Below, piece by piece: positions 10,928-21,315 of a stretch of 64,000 bases of DNA. A program made the position numbers and the translations under genes. The notes below the pieces were generated by a model. The model had not been told where the DNA came from and did not search any database. It saw only the letters and a program-made list of their open reading frames with translations. Source of the DNA: Aquarana catesbeiana (Eukaryota; Chordata; Amphibia; Anura; Ranidae); NCBI RefSeq assembly GCF_042186555.1, contig NC_133328.1, forward strand, positions 614,901,744-614,965,743. Reading direction: 5' to 3'. Numbering within the stretch: position 1 is the stretch's first letter; each line of letters begins with the position of its first letter.

Positions 10928-11377
10928 TTAAAAGTAATAGTAAAGTCGCCAGGTTTTTCACCTTAATGCATTGCAGCTGCCCCCAGAGCCCCCCCCTTTT
11001 TCTTACCTGAGCCTGTCCGTTCCAGCCATGTGCACGAGCCCAGTGACTCCATCCGCTGTCTCCGTCTTCATTGGATAGATTGATAGCAGCAGGAGCCATT
11101 GGCAATCAAATCCATTGACACGGAAGCAGGGGGCAGGGCCGAGTCCTGCTGTCCGTGTCAAAGGACGCAGCAGCGGGACTCGTGAGTGCGCCCGCACGGG
11201 TGCCCCCATGGCTCTCCATGGGGGCACCCGATGAAGAGGAAGAACCAGGAGTGTGGCCGGGGCACCCCAAAAGAAGAGGCTCAGGGTTGCTCTGTGCAAA
11301 ACCCTTAAACAGAGCAGGTAAGTATAACATGTTTGTTATTTAAAAAAAAAAAAAACTAACCTTTACAATCACTTTAA
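10928..11377 (-). mobile_element. Family B TTAA element, copy B3 (reverse)
   Basis: Reverse copy of B. The hairpin end lies at the left (caccttaatgcattgcag; one arm lost) and the gtaagtataacatgtttgtt plus cctttacaatcactttaa end at the right. Bounded by TTAA at 10928 and 11374, and it shares the latter with O4. Confidence 0.75.
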
Positions 11378-11735
11378 AGTCAGGATCTCTCCAGAGCCTG
11401 GACTGGCTCAGTGATGTCAACCAGCAGCAGACTTCAGCACACAGTCTGCTGAATAGGAATACTTCTTCTGTGGGTCAAAGGAGTGCACTTACCCTGTTTC
11501 TCCGAAAATAAGACCTAGAGTGATTGTCGGTGATGGCTGCAATATAAGCCCTACCTCCCAAATAAGCCCTAGTTAAAGTCCTTGTAGGTCTTATTTTCAG
11601 GGTAAGGCTTATTTTCGGGGAAACAGGGTAGGGCTTATATTGCAGCCATCACTGACAATCACGCTGGGTCTTATTTTAGTTCTGCACTCCTGTGACTGAA
11701 AAGAGCTTAGGCCCCACTTCTCCTTTAGAATTTGA
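11374..11735. mobile_element. Family O TTAA element, copy O4, split by Z
   Basis: Matches the O3 sequence (gagcctggactggctcag, cagacttcagca, gggtcaaaggagtgca) and resumes after the Z insertion with ctgcactcctgtgactg and cacttctccttta. Shares its left TTAA with B3. Confidence 0.65.
11489..11685. mobile_element. Foldback element Z (CCGAAAATAAG)
   Basis: The left end ttaccctgtttctccgaaaa and the internal gaaacagggta are inverted. The segment gtgatggctgcaatataagc recurs inverted as gcttatattgcagccatcac. Two overlapping inverted repeats make it a compact foldback MITE inserted in O4. No coding capacity. Confidence 0.65.
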
Positions 11736-11950
11736 ATTAATGAATAAACACGCTCAAAGAAATAACTTTATATCAGAAGCCCCCCCCATCATATTGGAGT
11801 CCCCCTTTCACATCAGAAGCCCCCCTCTTACATTGGTGCCCCCTCCCCTTTCACATCAGAAGCCCCCATGACATCAGAGTTGCTGTGGGCCAGATAAATA
11901 ACCTGTAGCGGTCCGGATGTTGCCCGCAGGCCGTAGTTTGGATGTCACTG

Positions 11951-13157
11951 GCTTAGAGTAAAAACAAAACATCGCAGGTGGGGCATACAGCCAAAGAACT
12001 GAAGGGCTGAATGCCCCTGTGCTGGTGTAAATGACGACGCTTATCTTCGGATATGAATTGTATTACAAAGCAGTGAGTCTGCAGAAGACTGAGTCAGAGA
12101 TACAGAGATTATTGCTGAGACTCCCACACTTTTATCTGGAGTTGAGCTTTAATATTTCAGAAGTAATTAGTATTTCACTCTTGTCAGCCTGTAGAAAAAG
12201 AATATCATGGGAATATTTTTCTAACAAAAACACTATTTTTCTTATTTCTGTATAAGCGTGCAGTTCCCCACTATTGCTGCATTCATCCTCATGTTCTCTG
12301 AGGTCATGGCTCTTTTCGCAAAGCTGCACATAAATCACGATTTATTCAGGTCAACGAATATGATATTCATATGCAAATTGCTTTTATTTCCATATATGCA
12401 AATCCTACCGTTATTTTTCTATATATGAATTGGCTGCTCGCACCTGAATCTAGGCCTAAAAAGGAAGAATAATGAAAGACATTTGATCGTGTGTGTGCGC
12501 TCATGTTCCCTGCGGAATAAAACATAACAGGCCTGGAAGACATGGCAGATCGTAGCGGAGAGGAGCCCGACATTCGCTTGTTCATTGGGCTCTTTCATGG
12601 AATTTGTCAGGCTTGTGTCAGCAGCTCGTCAAAGAAGCCTTTGTTACACTAAACTGACGATTTTCAGGAGGCGGCACAAGAGCGAGCAGATCTTTGCTCT
12701 GTCAGAGGTGTCTTCAGGTGAGACATTCGGTATTACAGCGAGTAATGTCTAAATATACATTCCCGGGGATACAAAGAGCTGAAACATTAGAGGTATAATC
12801 ATCAGAATGGGAGAAGAATTATTCAGAGCAGAAATGACACAATGTAGAATGATTACATTATCCGCTGTTCAGAATCAGCTTTTTATTTAAAGCATGATCT
12901 AAAAAAGGAAAATAGAGGGACTGAAATATAAGAATATTTAGGGCCCATACATAAGTATTGAGGGCCCATTTATACTATTCGGTTTTAACACATGCTTTCC
13001 GACGTGCTAAAACATACTTCAACACGCATGAAAACACTTGCCAATGCACACTGATGGCTGATAAGGAATCTATCCACCCAATGCTACAAAAATGGCATAT
13101 CTTGCATAAATCTAAATAGGCCCTCAAAGTCATGCCCATGGTCATATTAGAGCGGTA
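11951..13157. other. Repeat-poor island, no gene found
   Basis: No internal repeat match from 11960 to about 12950 and no protein-like frame. The segment 12560-12760 has complex non-repetitive sequence (for example ggaggcggcacaagagcg). At 12956-13070 a TTCACAC-like remnant (gggcccatttatactattc) begins but has no partner end. Confidence 0.4.
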
Positions 13158-13931
13158 TTAACTACTTCTATACCGGGCACTTACACCCACTTCCTGCCCA
13201 GGCCAATTTTCAGCTTTTAGCACTGTCACTGTTTAAATGACAATTGCGCGGTCATGTTACACTGTACCCAAACAGAATTTTTATCATTTTGTCCCCACAA
13301 ATAGAGCTTTCTTTTGGTGGTATTTGATCACCTCTGCGTTTTTTATGTTTTGCTAAACAAATAAAAAAGACCTAAGATTTTGAAAAAAAAATAGTTTGTA
13401 AATAAGTAAGTTTTCTCCTTCACTGATGGGCACTGATAGGCAGCGATAAGGCGGCACCAACAATGGGCATCACTGATGGCATTGGGGATGGGCACTGATT
13501 GGCGCCATAGGCGGCACTGATGGGCACTCATGGGTCGCACTGAAAGGCTGCACTGATGGGTACATAAGGGTGGCACTGATACGTGGCACTTATGGGCACT
13601 GGTAGGCAGCACTGATGGCATTGGGGATGGGCACTGATTGGCAGCTGCCTGGGCACTGACTGGAATTTCCATGGTGGTCTAGGGTGGCATACCTAGTGGT
13701 CCAGTGTGGTGCCAATCCCTGGTGGTCCTGGCAGCATCTTGGTGGTCCTGGGCGGGCATCCGAGGGGGGGCTGCGCTGATAAACAATCAGCACAGAACCT
13801 CCGTCAGGAGAGCAGCCGATCATCTCTCCTCTACTCGCGTCTGTCAGACGCGAGTGAAGAAAAGCCGATCAACAGCTCTTCCTGTTTACATCGTGTTCAG
13901 CCGTGATTGGACACGGCTGATAAAGTGGTAA
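13158..13931 (+). mobile_element. Family S TTAA element, copy S1
   Basis: Left end TTAACTACTTCTATACCGGG and degenerate right end gctgataaagtggtaaa. Shares ataaatagagctttcttttggtgg-type sequence with S2 at 21.4 kb. The interior at 13430-13660 is a degenerate ggcactgat tandem. Non-coding. Confidence 0.7.
13430..13660. repeat. Degenerate tandem of gggcactgat-type units
   Basis: Many imperfect copies of a 10-14 bp unit (gggcactgat, ggcagcactgatg, ggcggcactgatg) fill the middle of S1. Frames reading His/Cys-rich peptides on the minus strand come from this repeat. Confidence 0.85.
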
Positions 13932-13934
13932 AGA

Positions 13935-14350
13935 GCCTCCTTCAGGAGGTGTTAGACTGAAACACCGCACCACCGATCGCCGCGATGTGTGTGTATGCTT
14001 CATTGAACATTTGCTGTTGAACGTTCCGTTTTTTTTAACAATGTTGGCTAGCAGGTTCTCAAATTTTTCGCCAACAAAACTTTGTTGTCGGAAAGTCCGA
14101 TCGTGTGTACACAAGTCCGTCGCACAAAAGTTCACGCATGCTTGAAATCAAGCAGAAAAAGCCGCACCGGTTATTGAACTTCCTTTTTATCGGCTCGTCG
14201 TACGCCTTGTACGTCACTGTGTTCCCACGTTCGTAATTGTTGGCCAATGTTTGTGTGGCCGTGTGTATGCAAGACAAATTGAAGCCAACATCCTTCAAAC
14301 AAAAATCCACGGTTTTGTTGGCGGAAAGTCCGATCGTGTGTACGCGGCAT
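13935..14350. mobile_element. Family U TA MITE, copy U1
   Basis: The right end gtgtgtacgcggcat is followed by TA and equals the right end of U2. The body holds repeated inverted tokens (aaagtccgatcgtgtgtac occurs twice). The left terminus is degraded (gccgcgatgtgtgtgtatgc), so the start is approximate. Confidence 0.65.
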
Positions 14351-14368
14351 TACATGTGATGGCTTCAT

Positions 14369-14655
14369 TAGCCCAGGTTCACACTGATCTGCCAGGAATG
14401 AAGCCGTGCGAGTTCAGCTGAACACGCACAATTTCACTCCCGCATGTCAGTCCCGATTTTGGCGGCGATTTCAGACACCTGTGCGGGTTTCTGCACAGAT
14501 GTCAATGGAAATCACACCCCGAAATTGCAAAAAGTAATACAGAAACTACTTTATGAAATCGGCGCGGCGCAGCAAATGCAGCGTCGCACCAATTAGGACG
14601 GTGCCATTGCCGCCGATTTGACATGTCAAAATGCAACAATGTGAACCAGAGCTCA
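14369..14655. mobile_element. TTCACAC-type MITE T3
   Basis: Left end gcccaggttcacactgatc and right end aatgtgaaccagagctc are inverted repeats. Non-coding body with GCGGCGATTT and CGCCGATTTG in opposite orientation. Confidence 0.7.
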
Positions 14656-14659
14656 GTGT

Positions 14660-14815
14660 TCTTTTTTAGGCTTTTATTTTCATCAGGTGATCTAGCAAGT
14701 TAGTCTGTTTTTCAAAAGAACAAGCCAGAATGTATGCATTGCAGAGATCAGACATGCCATTTACAACTAGCAGGGGAGCTTACAATGATCAGCTTTTATT
14801 TATTCAATAAAACCT
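14660..14815. mobile_element. Family N fragment (N1)
   Basis: Matches N2 over ggcttttattttcatcaggt, agtctgtttttcaaaag and cagcttttatttattca. It lacks both termini. Confidence 0.6.
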
Positions 14816-15186
14816 TTATCTCAAAAGAAAAAAAAAAAATTACAGCCTTTAGTTCAATGTTTTTTTAATCTGAATTATATGTTATGGGTCAGAACACAAT
14901 AGTCTAAATTGGTGAAGTAAAATTAGAAAAATATATACATAAAACTATTTTTCAGAAATAAAAAAAAATAATTGGCATGAGCGTATGTATTCACCCCCTT
15001 TGTAATGAAGCCCATAAAAAGCTCTGGTGCAACCAATTACCTTCAGAAGTCACATAATTAGTGAAATGATGTCCACCTGTGTGCAATCTAAGTGTCACAT
15101 GATCTGTCATTACATATACACACCTTTTTGAAAGGCCCCAGAGGCTGCAACACCTAAGCAAGAGGCACCACTAATCAAACACTGCC

Positions 15187-16725
15187 ATGAAGACCAAGGA
15201 ACTCTCCAAACAAGTAAGGGACAATGTTGTTGAGAAGTACAAGTCAGGGTTAGGTTATAAAAAAAATATCCAAATCTTTGATGATCCCTAGGAGCACCAT
15301 CAAATCTATCATAACCAAATGGAAAGAACATGGCACAACAGCAAACCTGCCAAGAGACGGCCGCACACCAAAACTCACGGACCGGGCAAGGAGGGCATTA
15401 ATCAGAGAGGAGCACAGAGACCTAAGGTAACCCTGGAGGAGCTGCAGAGTTCCACAGCAGAGACTGGAGTATCTGTACATAGGACGACAATAAGCCATAC
15501 ACTTCATAGAGTTGGGCTTTATGGCAGAGTGGCCAGAAGAAAGCCAATACTTTCAGCAAAAAAAAAATGGCACGTTTTGAGTTTGCAAAAAGGCATGTGG
15601 GAGACTCCCAAAATGTATGGAGGAAGGTGCTCTGGTCTTATGAGACTAAAATTGAACTTTTTGGCCATCAAAGAAAATGCTATGTCTGGCGCCAACCCAA
15701 CACATCACATCACCCAAAGAACATCATCCCCACTGTGAAACATGGTGGTGGCAGCATCATGCTGTGGGGATGTTTTCAGTAGTCGGGACTGGGAAACTGG
15801 TCAGAGTTGAGGGAAAGATGGATGGTGCTAAATACAGGGATATTCTTGAGCAAAACCTGTACCACTCTGTGTGTGATTTGAGGCTAGGACGGAGGTTCAC
15901 CTTCCAGCAGGACAATGACCCCAAACACACTGCTAAAACAACACTTAAAGAGGAGTTCCACCCAGGGGGGGCCGTCAAAAAAAAAAAAAAAAAAATTAAA
16001 AGTCAGCAGCTACAAATACTGCAGCTGCTGACTTTTAATTGGACACTCACCTGTCCCTGGATCCAGCGATGCGGGGGATCGAAGCCCCGCTCGTCCCCCC
16101 CCCTCCGCTCGTCGGCGCCGGCATTTCAACTGTGGGCGCCGGGCTGTGGCTTCACAGCCTGGCACCCACTGCGCATGCGCGAGCGGCGCCGCGCGCCGTG
16201 ATTGGCCGCTCAATCACCTGGGACCTGTAATGGGTCCCAGATGATTGACAGGAGGGAGGGAGCAGAGCGTAGCCCTTCCTGTGCCGAGGGGGAAGTGATG
16301 TCACCAGCCCAGGCAAAGAAACAGGCAGACTACGAGGGACCACCTAGCAACAGGCATTTAGAGGTAAGTGGAAAAAAAATAAAATATCCAAATGTTTTTT
16401 TGTTTTTTTTTTAGAATTTTTCCAGGTATTTTTGTTTTTTGGGTGGAACCCCACTTTAAGTGGTTTAAGGGGAAACATGTAAATGTGCTGGAATGGCCTA
16501 GTCAAAGCCCAGACCCCAATCCAATAGAAAATCTGTGGTCAGACTTAAAGATTGCTGTTCATAAGTGCAAACCATCCAACTTGAAGGAGCTGGAGCAGTT
16601 TTGCGAGTAGGAATGGGCAAAAATCCCAGTGGTAAGATGTGGCAAGCTCATAGAGACTTATCCAAAGTGACTTGGAGCTGTGATAGCCGCAAAAGGTGGC
16701 TCTACAAAGTATTGACTTTAGGGGG
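15187..16725 (+). pseudogene. Tc1-like transposase pseudogene
   Basis: Starts at an ATG reading MKTKELSKQVRDNVVEKYKS. It continues through the paired-type DNA-binding region (KWKEHGTTANLPRDGR), ELQSSTAETGVSVHRTT, LFGHQRKCYVWR, HGGGSIMLWGCF, FTFQQDNDPKHTAK and EWPSQSPDPNPIENLW, and ends near LGAVIAAKGGSTKY. The protein would be about 340 residues, typical for Tc1. It is dead: there are frameshifts near 15280, 15400 and 15560, stops after WGCFQ and later, and A1 is inserted between the second and third catalytic acids. The first catalytic Asp in the WSDE motif is Tyr here (TAT at 15639-15641). Confidence 0.9.
15949..16455. mobile_element. Family A TTAA element, copy A1, inside the Tc1 gene
   Basis: Exactly bounded by TTAA at 15945-15948 and 16456-16459. 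Ends are AGAGGAGTTCCACCC and GGGTGGAACCCCACT, inverted repeats. Contains a strong hairpin at about 15995-16040 (arms aaaagtcagcagct and agctgctgactttt) and a GC-rich middle. Removing it with one TTAA restores continuity of the Tc1 sequence, which demonstrates a TTAA target duplication. Non-coding. Confidence 0.9.
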
Positions 16726-16940
16726 GTGAATAGTTATGCACATTGACTTTTTCTGATATTTTGTCCTATTTGTTGTTTGCTTCACAATAAAAAAAAAAAA
16801 AACACATCATCAAAGTTGTGGGCATGTTCTGTAAATTAAATGATGCAAATCCTGAAAGAATCCATGTTAATTCCAGGTTGTGAGGCAACAAAACACGAAA
16901 AATGCCAAGGGGGGTGAATACTTTTGCAAGGCAATGTATC

Positions 16941-17061
16941 TACATCTGTTAGATGTACTAACACTCCCCTAGCCCTAGATTAACAATGCTGCTGTCCAAA
17001 GGTGCCCTCCTGTGCTCATTCCTCCAGAGTTGCGTCTCACTAATACAGAAAGTGTGTCAAT
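16941..17061. other. Short unassigned spacer
   Basis: Lies between the Tc1 terminus and a family-P fragment. Nothing recognised. Confidence 0.4.
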
Positions 17062-17306
17062 TCTGGTCAAGTCACATGATCCCGCTGAAAATGACTGGGG
17101 TATAAGAGCCTATGAGTGACATCACTACTCCCAGAACTCTGCTGCAGCCACCGCTCACTGACACTGGGGATCACGTGATCGGGCGGAGTGGACTATAAAA
17201 AGGGAATTGCAGTATACATGTCTTTATTACACAGGTTAGGCAGCATGGGTAGCAGGAAGGAAGAGGAAAATATTTTAAGTATAGTTAATATTAGGTTGGA
17301 ATTCCA
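17062..17306. mobile_element. Family P fragment (P1)
   Basis: Resembles P2 (29957-30350). Shared features are tcacatgatcccgct / cacttgatcccgct, gcctatgagtgacatcac / gcctatgggtgacgtcac, and a right end ggttggaattccacttta against aaccccgaattccactttaa. Confidence 0.55.
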
Positions 17307-18197
17307 CTTTATTTTATAATCGTATGTCCTAGAACAGAAAAGGCAAACCCTGGTAAAACACACTTTAATTCCACCTTTGCAAATTATTTCTAATTTGCAT
17401 TCTTCTGTCTGCAAAAATGCTCTGTGTCAGTGGGGATTCTATCTTTAGCTCGTCAAATTAACCTCAGCCAGCATCTCCTCCAAACATCTGAAAAGGGGAA
17501 AAAAAAAACCCACAGAGCCATCCGCTGTTATGAAACAGAACGACCTTGTATATTTGCCACACTTGACAAAATGACAATAAGGCAAATCGTTCCCTTCTCT
17601 AAAACTTGCAGGCGCCTGTCAGAAGCTTTTGCGGTTCAGCTTGATTGTTAAATGGAAAGTGGGGACAGCCTGCCAAAAGGAATCAACTTCAGCTTAAAAA
17701 AAGTAGCTTTGGTGCAGATCTGAGGATGCAACTTCCGCAGACCTTCAAAGGTACTTGGTGAGAGGAGTTTGCAGAGCCTGTCACACATTATCTGCACACT
17801 TGGCATGCAGATGGACACCTGAGATTTTAAACTACATTTCTTTTTTTTTTTTACATGGATTACCATTCATTAAAATGGATGCTGGGCTCCACACCACACA
17901 GGAATCTGCTTCCACATGAAATGACATACTGGAGGTGCTGTGCTTAGGAAGTAATTAAAGCACACACACATTACAAGAGAAACGATTACACTGCACACCT
18001 GCGGCTGTTATCTGTACAAGCTAAAAACAGGAATTTACTCTTCTGGAACACACACACACCTGCTCCAGAGAGTGCAGGAGAAATGCTGCAGCACACAGGC
18101 TGGATACAAACTATTCCGATGCCGTAATGCACACAGCAAGCCACCTAAGATAGTGCTCTACAATGCCATTCTTCCTGAAACTACAATCCTCCTTCCC
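17307..18197. other. Repeat-poor island, no gene found
   Basis: Complex AT-rich sequence with no internal match and no protein-like frame. The block 17410-17660 is notably free of slippage repeats and could be old unique sequence. Confidence 0.4.
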
Positions 18198-18225
18198 AGC
18201 CAGGGTGGATTTGATTTCAATAAAC

Positions 18226-18587
18226 TTTCATTACAGGCTTACCTGTAGCTACCGTGGATCTCTCCTAAACCTGCATGGTTTAGGAGATATCCCTTGTATC
18301 AGCATGTGCCAACTTGTTCGTGCCGTTACCAGATGATCCCACGTGCATGCGCGGGAGTGATGTCATCGTGGCTCCAGCCAATTGCAGCGCCGAAGCCCGC
18401 GATACCCAGAAATAACTCCGGGAGGCATGTCGCCAGGCAGAGCAGTGTGCCGGGACCGCTGCGGGGGTTTCAATCTAATGTGAGTATTTCATAATGAGCT
18501 AGTATGCTATGCATACCAATTCATTATGCTTTTGTCTTGCAGGTTTTTTTTTTTTTTTTTCTCAAGGCTTTACAATCACTTTAAATC
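18226..18587. mobile_element. Family D element, copy D1
   Basis: Shares aggcttacct...gtac/taccg, tctcctaaacctgc-type palindromic start, gtgatgtcatcgtggctcc, and catgcgc with D2 at 38717-39485. The right end ctttacaatcactttaa is the same as the left terminus of family B in reverse, so D and B share ends. Non-coding. Confidence 0.65.
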
Positions 18588-18721
18588 ATCATTTTTAAAG
18601 AGCAACTGTCAACTGACACAGGGCCTGTGATGTGACGGGCTCCATTCTAAGGTAAGCATTTCATAATAAACCAGTATGTGATGCCTACTAGCAGGGTGCA
18701 TTTGATTTAAATTAAGTTGAT

Positions 18722-19333
18722 TTAAAGTGGATGTAAACCCAATGTCATCCTTTCTAAACTACTGCCATAGGGATTATCTATAAGGATATAGATGCCTCCT
18801 GCATGTATCTTTACCTGTCAAATGTCTCCCCTCTGTCTGTTATGAGACCCGAAAAACTGCAGATTCTGTGGGCGGGGTCTGTTGTCTGGAGCTCGGTGGG
18901 TGGAGTCGTGATGTCAGTAGACTCCCCGCCCACCTCTACACTCCCCTTGTCAATATGCATTTTCTCCTGTGTATTTCTTACACTGAACTTCTGCTATGAT
19001 CTCTAACATCCAGTGAAAAGACAGGAAAGTAACCACATGACTTCAGCATGCCAAATCAAGGTGAGGTGTGGAACAGCCAATCCTTGCAGAGCTGCTGAAG
19101 AAAGGAGCGGGGGAGGGAATTAAAAAATAATGCATGTCTTAGGCTAGTGCACGAGATCTGTAAATCACCTGTCACTCACAGCAAGGGGGAGGAGCTGACA
19201 AAGTTTTTCTCTGTTTGTCAAGATTTATCTCACTGAACAATAAAAGAGGATTGCTCAGAGCTGGATTAATTCTTTGTGGCAAGACTGGGCTCAAATGATA
19301 GGAAATCTTATACTCTACATTATGACATCACGA
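18722..19333. mobile_element. Family F TTAA element, copy F1
   Basis: Starts TTAAAGTGGATGTAAACCC and is about 96-97% identical by eye to F2 at 62.9-63.5 kb over roughly 600 bp. The right TIR (gggtttacatccactttaa in F2) is missing here; sequence passes from ctacattatgacatca directly into G (gatttaaatcactag). Non-coding. Confidence 0.85.
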
Positions 19334-19374
19334 TTTAAATCACTAGTAAAAAGGCTTGATTTAAATCATAATAT

Positions 19375-19572
19375 TTAAAGAGCAACTGTCATCTCTGTCC
19401 CCCAGCGCCTCCTCCTCTGACCCGCTGGTGACTCGACAGTCCCATTCACTTTAATGGAATGGCTGGTGATGCAGCAGTGACACAACAAGGTGAGGGACGT
19501 GGCGGCAGTAGGGAAGTGGATGCCACTAACAGGCGCTGCCATGATGGATCTGAAATGACAGGTGCTCTTTAA
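19375..19572 (-). mobile_element. Family E TTAA MITE, copy E1
   Basis: A 198-bp element with ends TTAAAGAGCAACTGTCATC and ATGACAGGTGCTCTTTAA-type inverted repeats. Inverted relative to E2 at 23209-23409 and highly similar throughout (tccctcaccttgttgtgtca in E2). Confidence 0.9.
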
Positions 19573-19842
19573 CTGCCGGTTCACACAGGGGCGACTTGTC
19601 AGGTGACCTAGCCGCCTGACAAGTCGCCTCCCGTTCTGTACAATGGAACCGTTCTAATAGGAGCGACGCAAGTCGCTCCGACTTAGAAAAAGGTTCCTGT
19701 ACTACTTTGGGGGCGACTTGAGGCGACTTGCATAGACTTCTATACAGAAGTCGTTTTGCAAGTCGCCGTGGAAGTCGTGTGCAGGTCGCCTCGGAGAGGC
19801 GACCTGCAAGTTGTGCCGCCCCTGTGTGAACTGGGGCTAAAT
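19573..19842. mobile_element. TTCACAC-type MITE H1
   Basis: Left ctgccggttcacacaggggc and right gcccctgtgtgaactggggc are inverted repeats. The body is built of GCGACTTG/CAAGTCGC tokens in both orientations. It interrupts sequence that is continuous in the inverted copy at 23.2 kb (ctctttaaaggtaaggactc), which fixes its borders. A second copy, H2, lies at 31749-32003. Confidence 0.85.
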
Positions 19843-20670
19843 GTAAGGACTCATTCTTGCTGGTAGTTAGAATCTTTAATATTATAACAAAGTGAAGGTT
19901 TCCTTTTTAGAACAATAAGCTGTCAGGTTCGTAAAACAGCGACATCAGAACCGATTTTAGGTTAATAGGTTAATCACAGTTGGAGAACTACTCAAACTCT
20001 TTTATTTAATTAAAACAATAACATTATATTACTTGCTTTACTCATAGGTAGAGGAACTCCATTAAAATATTCTCAAACTGGGTCTCTTTTACAGCCTGCT
20101 GCCATTTTGCTCCTCAAGGGAGGAATAAAGCACTTTAAGCCATGTGCAGAAAGATCACAAGGTTTATAAGCTGCTTCAAAGGTTTTACTTTTATTTTTTT
20201 AGTGCTTGCCCTTCCTCCTCACACTTAGAGTCTGGTACAGATGCATTTCTCTTCAATCATACAGTTTGTAGTGTACATAGATTTGCAAAACAATGGGATA
20301 AAGGAATATTCCTGAACTTTGTTTCATCTCATGGTTACTCTGAAATTGTGTGAATGCAACAATGCAGTGCATGTTATCTCAGCTTGTAGAGCTTGGATTC
20401 ATTGAAAGAGTTTACCAAAAATGTAAATATTGCGGAATATACAGCCTCATGCTACATAACTAAGCTCCAGTTCATGCTGAATAAACTAAATTATTAAATG
20501 TACAGTATCTTAAAATATTATATGTTTAGAGTTTTATTTCAAAAGCATTTTTTTAAATAAATTTGAGAAAAAAAAATTAAAAAAAAAAAAAAATAAGATT
20601 GTGTTTTATTTTTTTTTTTTTTTAAATCATTGCTTTTTATCCATCCTGTTTTTAATACAGAAATGTTAGC

Positions 20671-21121
20671 TTACTGGAAATTCTGTCCATGTACAGTATA
20701 GTATGCACTTAATACTCCTTTTTCATGAATTACTGCATCAATGTGGCGTGGCATGGAGGTGATCAGCCTGTGGCACTGCCGAGGTGTCATGGAAGCCCAG
20801 TTTGCTTTGATATCGGCTTTCAGCTCATCTGCATTGTTGGGTCTGGTGTCTCTCATCTTCCTCTTGACAATACCCCACAGATTCTCTATGGGGTTTAGGT
20901 CAGGCGAGTTTGCTGGCCAATCAAGCGCAGTGATACCATGATCATTCAACCAGATATTGGTAGTTTTGGCAGTGTGGGCAGGTGCCAAGTCCTGCTGGAA
21001 AATGAAATCAGCATCTCCATAAAGCTGGTCAGCAGAGGGAAGCATGAAGTGCTCTAGAATCTCCTGGTAGAGGGCTGCGCTGACTTTGGACTTGATAAAA
21101 CACAGTGGACTAACACCAGCA
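20671..21121 (-). pseudogene. Tc1-like transposase, C-terminal half
   Basis: An uninterrupted minus-strand frame of about 150 residues. It includes FIFQQDLAPAHTAKTT (second catalytic Asp), ALDWPANSPDLNPIENLWG (catalytic Glu) and a C-terminus AVIHEKGVLSAYYTVHGQNF before a stop at 20671. Upstream in the same frame reads SKVSAALYQEILEHFMLP. The N-terminal half is missing: at about 21118 the frame runs into a family-O element. Better preserved than the 15-kb copy and a different Tc1 subfamily. Confidence 0.9.
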
Positions 21122-21300
21122 GATGGCTGACAGTCACCAGCTCTCTGCTCAAGGAACCCTGAGAACCGAGCGATCAGCAGTGTTTGATCGCTCGGTTCTC
21201 AGTGTTAAGAGCATGCAGGGAACCGATACTCTATTCACCTAGGTAGGTATGATTCTTAAAAAAAACAAAACCTCATACCTCTCTTTAAAACACACATAAA
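21118..21300. mobile_element. Family O TTAA element, partial copy O1
   Basis: Shares ctctctgctca, gagaaccgagcgatcagcag, tgatcgctcggttctcag and tagg-taggtatgatt with O2 at 33341-33816. The right end is catacctctctttaaaa. The hairpin gagaaccgagcga/tcgctcggttctc is conserved in both. The left half is absent at the junction with the Tc1 remnant. Confidence 0.7.
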
Positions 21301-21315
21301 CCCCCTCGAAAATTT

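Larger units (their letters stand above)
10841..11950. mobile_element. hAT-type element hosting B3, O4 and Z
   Basis: Begins CAGGGGTCTCTAATC and ends GGATGTCACTG. The flanking 8-mers gcctagat and gcttagag match at 6 of 8 positions. The outer portions (10841-10927 and 11736-11950) contain agcccccc tandem sequence and form the element. The middle is occupied by later TTAA-type insertions. Same design as the hAT element at 37170-37592 (acaagggcc / gggccg near the ends). Confidence 0.7.
14975..16940 (+). mobile_element. Tc1-like transposon, near full length, split by A1
   Basis: The left region carries gtatgtattcaccccctt. The right terminus carries ggggggtgaatacttttgca and ggcaatgta, an inverted match. 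The body encodes a recognisable but broken Tc1 transposase. Without the 507-bp A1 insertion the element is about 1.45 kb, a normal Tc1 length. The left TIR outside the ttcacccc block is eroded. Confidence 0.9.
18198..20640. mobile_element. Composite repeat G with nested D1, F1, E1 and H1
   Basis: Pieces of a G element recognisable by gggtggatttgatttcaat, gatttaaatcactagtaaaa and gcttgatttaaatcat surround several later insertions. The outer sequence at 19840-20560 (gtaaggactcattcttgctg; atacagcctcatgctacata; ttcatgctgaataaact) reappears inverted at 22960-23210. G is AT-rich and non-coding; exact termini are not resolved. Confidence 0.6.

Noticed and set aside
20671..21121. Functional Tc1 transposase
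   Set aside because: The frame is open but lacks the DNA-binding domain and the first catalytic Asp region; it ends in a family-O insertion.
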